From an uncultured bacterium (GTDB lineage Bacteria; Cyanobacteriota; Vampirovibrionia; Gastranaerophilales; Gastranaerophilaceae), in NCBI GenBank assembly GCA_946636615.1, contig CAMPBE010000001.1, positions 1 to 64,000 of the forward strand: 64,000 bases of DNA, written 5' to 3'. A program made the position numbers and the translations under genes. Position 1 is the first letter of the stretch, and the number at the start of each line of letters is the position of its first letter. The notes beneath the pieces were generated by a model. The model did no database searches. It had not been told where the DNA came from and saw only the letters and a list, made by a program, of their open reading frames with translations. Below, piece after piece: positions 58,792 through 64,000 of the stretch.

Positions 58792-60063
58792 CTATAGTAG
58801 TAGCTGTAATCCTACAACAATTCTATGACTGTCTGCAGAAGCTTGATTTTGGCAAAAAACGTAGTTTAATAAGATTCTTAATGCTTGACCTTTTATATAA
58901 TAATTAATGCCTGCAGAATATTCTCTGCGATTGTTATTTCTTACATTTTTGTCAGGATCAAACTCATCATATCTTGCGACAAGTTCTAATTTTTTTGTTA
59001 AACTATACCCTGCTGTAACATACCAACCCTGACGCTGTTTTGTTGTAAAACCGCTCAGACCGTTTGAACCATTTGCATTTGCAAATTCGGCTTTTGTCCA
59101 AAATTTCTTATATCTGTAGCCAATATATGCTCCAATAACATTGAAACTTTCAGAATTTCTTTGACCTGCTGTTATACCGCCACCAAGAGTTAATTTACCA
59201 TATTTTCCGTTAGTTTTGCCAAGTGGTTTGAAATTTACCCATCCGTCAAATTCAGCACCGGGGAAAAAGCTTGAAAAATTAGTGCCGGAACTGTATCCGC
59301 CTAAATCATAATCGAGCATTGAATAATTGCCCATTACTCTGATACCCAATTTTCTTGCTGTTCCAAAATTTCTTGAAATTTGTGAACGTGCAGCAAAAGG
59401 TAATGTAAACGCAGAACTTGCGCCTTCATATCCTACTCCGGGACGGGAATTGCCGATTAATATTCTGTGGTGAGGAATACGTTTTGTATCTATGTACAAG
59501 TCTTGGAATAAGTGTTGCATAAATGGTTCGGCTGGGTTAGGGCTCGGATCTAACATTATTCTGAAATTTTCTTTTCCGCCCTTAAATTTACCGTCTATAA
59601 ATACGTTAATTAAACTCATTTTTAAAACATTTGTAGCTACTCCATCTTCACCTGAAATATTTGTAGTGTTATCAAGTTTAAAACCTGCCCAATAGTGGAT
59701 ACTGTCTAATGGACCTTTTTCAAAATGTTGAGTTGTATATTCTTTAAATAAACTCGCAGGAACTCTTGTATTTTCTATTTGCAATTTATAAACGTCTTCT
59801 GCTGCATTTCTGAATCTATCTATTATTTTTGTATTTTCAGTTTCAAGACTCTGCGGTTTTGAAATATCAGGTATTTCATTAATTTCTGTTTTTTCAACCT
59901 CTGATTCCAAAAAAGGTGTTTCTAAAACTGCAGGATCAGGAACTAAAACGTCTTTTGATGCTTTAGCTTGATCTTCATCCAAATTCAAGACAATATCTTC
60001 CTCGGCTATAGCTGGGGAAAATGCAAGAATAATTATAGCTAGGGTCAATAAAATTTTTTTCAC
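58792..60063 (-). CDS. Secreted beta-barrel porin-like protein
   Basis: Signal peptide (GTG start VKKILLTLAIIILAFSPAIA); alternating strands ending INYYIKGQALRILLNYVFCQ...IVVGLQLLL. Confidence 0.65.
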   Translation of the reverse strand: MKKILLTLAIIILAFSPAIAEEDIVLNLDEDQAKASKDVLVPDPAVLETPFLESEVEKTEINEIPDISKPQSLETENTKIIDRFRNAAEDVYKLQIENTRVPASLFKEYTTQHFEKGPLDSIHYWAGFKLDNTTNISGEDGVATNVLKMSLINVFIDGKFKGGKENFRIMLDPSPNPAEPFMQHLFQDLYIDTKRIPHHRILIGNSRPGVGYEGASSAFTLPFAARSQISRNFGTARKLGIRVMGNYSMLDYDLGGYSSGTNFSSFFPGAEFDGWVNFKPLGKTNGKYGKLTLGGGITAGQRNSESFNVIGAYIGYRYKKFWTKAEFANANGSNGLSGFTTKQRQGWYVTAGYSLTKKLELVARYDEFDPDKNVRNNNRREYSAGINYYIKGQALRILLNYVFCQNQASADSHRIVVGLQLLL

Positions 60064-60140
60064 TATAAATATAATATCATAAAAAACTTGCGTATACGTC
60101 ATTCAAGAAATGTATGCGCAAGTTAATATTATAATTATGC

Positions 60141-61157
60141 TTAAGCAATTGTTCTAATCCAACCTTCAGGAGCTTCTAGTCTACCCATCTGAATGCCGGT
60201 AAGTGTTTCATATAGTTTTTGTGTTACAGGACCCATTGTTTCGTTACCAAAGTCGATTTCATTACCGTGGTCAACAATTTTTCTAACAGGTGAAAGGACT
60301 GCAGCGGTTCCACATAGAGCACATTCTGCAAAATCCTTAACCTCAGAGAATAAAATTTCTCTTTCTTCAGCTTCCAGACCCAAATAATGTTTTGCAACAT
60401 ACATCAATGAACGTCTCGTAATTGATGGCAGAATTGTATTTGATTTAGGTGTAACAATTTTATTATCTTTAGTAACGAAAATTATATTTGCACCGCCTGT
60501 TTCTTCAACTTTTGTATGTGTTGCAGGATCAAGATAAATATTTTCGCTAAATCCTTGTTTATGTGCATCAACTATAGGGTGCAAGCTCATAGCGTAGTTT
60601 AATCCTGCTTTGATATGGCCTGTTCCTCGAGGAGCAGCTCTGTCAAAATCAGGAACTCTTACTGTAATTGCTTTTGCCCCGCCTTTAAAATACGGACCTA
60701 CAGGTGTTGTAAATATTCTGAATTGGTATTCATCTGCAGGTTTAACTCCAATGACAGGGTTGCTTCCGAACATATAAGGTCTTAAATACAATGTTGCTCC
60801 TGAACCATATGGAGGTACAAAATCAATATTAGCTTTTACAACTTTATCTACAGCATCCAAAAATCTTTCTTTGGGGAATGTTGGCATTTCTAATCTTTTA
60901 CAAGTGTCAATCATTCTCTCTGCGTTTAAATCAGGTCGAAAACAAACAACTTTACCATCTTTTGTTCTGTACGCCTTTAATCCTTCAAAGCAAGTTTGAG
61001 CATATTGTAAAACTCCTGCACTTTCGTTTAAAACTATGTTAGAATCTTCTGTTAAAACTCCATCATCCCATTTGCCGTCTTTGAAATTTGAGACATAACG
61101 AAAATCTGTTTTGACATAACCAAAGCCCAAACTTCCCCAATCAATGTTCTTTACCAT
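60141..61157 (-). CDS. ilvE: Branched-chain amino acid aminotransferase
   Basis: YAQTCFEGLKAYRTKDGKVVCFRP, GTGHIKAGLNYAMS, EETGGANIIFV. Confidence 0.94.
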   Translation of the reverse strand: MVKNIDWGSLGFGYVKTDFRYVSNFKDGKWDDGVLTEDSNIVLNESAGVLQYAQTCFEGLKAYRTKDGKVVCFRPDLNAERMIDTCKRLEMPTFPKERFLDAVDKVVKANIDFVPPYGSGATLYLRPYMFGSNPVIGVKPADEYQFRIFTTPVGPYFKGGAKAITVRVPDFDRAAPRGTGHIKAGLNYAMSLHPIVDAHKQGFSENIYLDPATHTKVEETGGANIIFVTKDNKIVTPKSNTILPSITRRSLMYVAKHYLGLEAEEREILFSEVKDFAECALCGTAAVLSPVRKIVDHGNEIDFGNETMGPVTQKLYETLTGIQMGRLEAPEGWIRTIA

Positions 61158-61325
61158 ATTAATAACCTCCGTTTACTCGGTTATATCATGCATATAAACT
61201 TAAATCAAATACCAATAAATTTGAAAATTTTTAATATATCATGTTATCTATATAAAAATAATTATTGCCACTATGTTTTTTTATTAAACTTTTTTATGAT
61301 AATATTGTTTTACAAGGAGATTAAT

Positions 61326-62372
61326 ATGATTATTATAATGGAGCCAAAAGCCACAGAGGCTCAGGCACAAAAAGTTATTGATTTATTAAAAGAATCAGGT
61401 TTTGATATAAGATATAAAAAAGGCGAAATATACACAGTTATTGATGCAATAGGTGATAAAAACACTTTAACACCTGACAGATTATATGCTCTTGATGGAG
61501 TGAAAGAAGTTAAAGTTATTAGAGAACCTTTCAGATTGGCATCAAGAGAAAGAAAAGAAGAAGATACAGTTATTGAATTTTCAAACGGAGTAAAAATCGG
61601 TGGTAATAACAAACCCGTTGCAATGGTTGGCCCTTGCTCTATTGAAGATTACGAAGGTCTTTTAGAAGTTGCTAAAGCTGCTAAAGAAATGGGCTGTGAA
61701 TTTTTACGTGGCGGCGCTTTTAAACCGAGAACCTCTCCGTATGATTTTCAAGGTTACGGCGAAAAGGCACTTAAATTTATGCGTCAAGCAGCTGATGAAA
61801 CAGGATTGTTAACAGTTTCTGAAGTAATGGATGCATCAGACCTTGATATGATGTGCGATTATATTGACGTCTTACAGATAGGTGCAAGAAATGTTCAAAA
61901 TTTTAAATTGTTACATGCTGTAGGTAAATGTAATAAACCTGTAATTTTGAAACGCGGTTTGGCAAGCACTATAAGAGAGTTTTTACTCGCTGCAGAACAT
62001 ATTTTGTATAACGGAAATCCAAACGTTATCCTTTGCGAAAGAGGGATAAGGAGTTTTGACAGCTCTTTTACGCGTAATGTAATGGATATAGCTTCAATTC
62101 CTGTTATCAAAAAGATTTCTCATTTGCCGATAATAATTGATCCAAGCCATGGCACAGGCCAAAGATATTTGATTGAACCTATGGCTAAAGCAGGTTTGGT
62201 TGTCGGTGCTGACGGGGTTATGATAGAAGTTCACCAAAATCCTGAAAAAGCACTGTCTGATGGAAAACAAAGTTTGCCCATACCGATGTTTAAGGATGTT
62301 ATGGGAAGATTAAATAAATTGACAGAGGGGCTGCAATACGAAAAAAGCCAACTGTCAGCTAATATTAAATAG
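61326..62372 (+). CDS. aroF: 3-deoxy-7-phosphoheptulonate synthase (DAHP synthase)
   Basis: VAMVGPCSIEDYEGL, FLRGGAFKPRTSPYDFQG, PIIIDPSHGTGQR; aaggag RBS before ATG 61326. Confidence 0.94.
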   Translation: MIIIMEPKATEAQAQKVIDLLKESGFDIRYKKGEIYTVIDAIGDKNTLTPDRLYALDGVKEVKVIREPFRLASRERKEEDTVIEFSNGVKIGGNNKPVAMVGPCSIEDYEGLLEVAKAAKEMGCEFLRGGAFKPRTSPYDFQGYGEKALKFMRQAADETGLLTVSEVMDASDLDMMCDYIDVLQIGARNVQNFKLLHAVGKCNKPVILKRGLASTIREFLLAAEHILYNGNPNVILCERGIRSFDSSFTRNVMDIASIPVIKKISHLPIIIDPSHGTGQRYLIEPMAKAGLVVGADGVMIEVHQNPEKALSDGKQSLPIPMFKDVMGRLNKLTEGLQYEKSQLSANIK

Positions 62373-62425
62373 ATTGCAAAAATTATAGATTGGGCATAAT
62401 AACCCAACGGAAAAGGAAAATATAA

Positions 62426-63523
62426 ATGTTAAGAACAGGAATAGTGGGATTACCAAACGTAGGAAAATCAACTTTATTTAATGCATTGACAAGTGCGAAA
62501 AATGCACAAAGTGCAAATTATCCGTTTTGTACAATTGAGCCTAATATCGGTGTTGTGAATGTGCCTGATGAAAGATTGCCAATACTTGCAAAACTATGCA
62601 AAACCGATGTAATAATTCCAACAGCGATAGAATTTGTTGATATTGCAGGACTTGTAAAAGGAGCAAGTAAAGGTGAAGGGTTAGGCAACCAATTTTTACA
62701 TAATATAAGAGAAGTTGATGCAATTATTCAAGTTGTAAGATGTTTTGATGACCCGAATACTATTCACGTTGCAGGAAAGGTAAGTCCGCTTGACGATATT
62801 GAGGTAATAAATACAGAGCTTGCTCTTGCAGATTTGGCTTCCGTAGAAAAACAAATTGCAAAAGTTTCTAAAGTCGCAAAATCTGGTGATAAAACTGCGG
62901 TTTTAACACTTTCAGTTCTTGAAAAAATGCAAAATCTTTTAGAAGAAGCTACATTTATTAACATTAATGACCACTTTGTAGATGATGAAATTCCGATTGC
63001 CAAAGGATTGAATCTCATGTCTACAAAACCTGTAATTTATGCAGCAAATGTGTCAGAATACGATTTGAAAGACGGTAATAATTATACAAAACAGGTTCAA
63101 GAATATGCCTCCAAACATAAGGCAGAAGTAGTACTTATTTCTGCAAAAATTGAAGAAGAATTGGCTGAACTTGGCGAAGAAGAAGCAAAAGAATATCTGT
63201 CGGAATTAGGAATTGAGGACAGTGGAATTAACAGGATGATTAAATCCGTATACAGATTACTAAATCTTTTGACCTTTATAACTGCAGGTGAAAAAGAAGT
63301 TCATGCCTGGACTGTTCAAAAAGGTGCAAAAGCACCGCAGGCTGCAGGTGTTATTCACACAGATTTTGAAAAAGGATTTATAAGAGCAGAAATCACACCG
63401 TATGAAGAATTTGTTAAAAACGGTTCATACGCAGCATGCAAAGACAAAGGTGTAACTCGTCTTGAAGGTAAAGATTATGTTGTTCAAGACGGTGATCTGG
63501 TGCACTTTAGATTTGCAGTCTAG
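62426..63523 (+). CDS. ychF: YchF/OLA1-type GTPase
   Basis: GIVGLPNVGKSTLFNALT, ANYPFCTIEPN, DIAGLVKGASKGEGLGN, TGS domain end. Confidence 0.97.
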   Translation: MLRTGIVGLPNVGKSTLFNALTSAKNAQSANYPFCTIEPNIGVVNVPDERLPILAKLCKTDVIIPTAIEFVDIAGLVKGASKGEGLGNQFLHNIREVDAIIQVVRCFDDPNTIHVAGKVSPLDDIEVINTELALADLASVEKQIAKVSKVAKSGDKTAVLTLSVLEKMQNLLEEATFININDHFVDDEIPIAKGLNLMSTKPVIYAANVSEYDLKDGNNYTKQVQEYASKHKAEVVLISAKIEEELAELGEEEAKEYLSELGIEDSGINRMIKSVYRLLNLLTFITAGEKEVHAWTVQKGAKAPQAAGVIHTDFEKGFIRAEITPYEEFVKNGSYAACKDKGVTRLEGKDYVVQDGDLVHFRFAV

Positions 63524-63732
63524 TTTTTCTCTTTTATAACAAGTTCGTATCCCAGATAATCAAGAATTTCTTGAACTGTCTGAAATCTTATGCGTTTTTT
63601 GTTTATAGAGTCAGATACTCCACCCGCTTTTGGAATATCATATCCTTTTTCACGAAGAATTTTAGCGACTTTTCTCATTGAAAGTCCACGCCTCAAGAGA
63701 CATATTGTAATTTCTTCTTTTAAGTTTATCAT
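63520..63732 (-). CDS. Small HTH-like protein
   Basis: ITICLLRRGLSMRKVAKILREKGYDIPKAG; stop overlaps the ychF stop. Confidence 0.5.
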   Translation of the reverse strand: MINLKEEITICLLRRGLSMRKVAKILREKGYDIPKAGGVSDSINKKRIRFQTVQEILDYLGYELVIKEKN

Positions 63733-63799
63733 ACCAACAGTTTAATTTATATAATCAAACATTGACAAATATATAAAACAATGTTAGATTATATCTATC

Positions 63800-64000
63800 A
63801 TGTCTGAAAATAACGACCAAAAGTTACAAGAATATTTGCTGGAAGATTTTGATGAAAATGAAGATTGTGTTTTGCCTGATACAATTTGGGGTGAATTAAT
63901 CTTAATCTTTTATATGATAAAAGATTTGTTAAAAAGTCCTGATAAAGATATGAAAATGAAAAATCTTAAAAGACAAATCCGTGTCTACATCAGTTGGTTA
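63800..64000 (+). CDS. Hypothetical protein, 3' truncated by window end
   Basis: ATG at 63800 opening a frame to the window end: MSENNDQKLQEYLLEDFDENEDCVLPDTIWGELI... Confidence 0.5.
   Translation, partial: MSENNDQKLQEYLLEDFDENEDCVLPDTIWGELILIFYMIKDLLKSPDKDMKMKNLKRQIRVYISWL

Overview
This is a low-GC chromosomal window with about 60 genes. Gene style and content (DUF1822-like N-terminus, TPR-rich signalling proteins, proteins beginning with a short [IV]xFxG motif) suggest a gut cyanobacterial relative such as Vampirovibrionia/Gastranaerophilales; that placement is inferred, not proven. Most of the window is housekeeping: ffh, lipA, lpd, alr, grpE, dnaJ, ruvC, cysE, pheA, a phosphohexomutase, ahcY, prfA, ylxR, infB, an MsbA-like ABC exporter, nusB, ftsY, cysS, tyrA, ilvE, DAHP synthase and ychF. 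I saw no tRNA, rRNA, CRISPR array or transposase. The most unusual locus is 53.7-55.5 kb. Five copies of a ~38-bp GC-rich palindromic repeat sit around nusB-ftsY and an M14 (MpaA-like) peptidase gene. Two inverted copies flank an apparently intact DUF559 (Vsr-like) endonuclease domain, and this whole unit is inserted in frame in the peptidase; a solo copy is inserted in frame further downstream. This looks like a nuclease-linked repeat element with its non-autonomous copies. Other notable items are a putative anti-sigma/sigma/zinc-ribbon-ATPase operon (38.0-44.8 kb), an M48-like protein whose HExxH has become QExxA, an Lpd with an apparent internal deletion, an orphan phage tail-fibre cassette, a 1401-aa GH13 protein, tandem secreted paralogues, and a second repeat with interleaved inverted repeats upstream of cysS.
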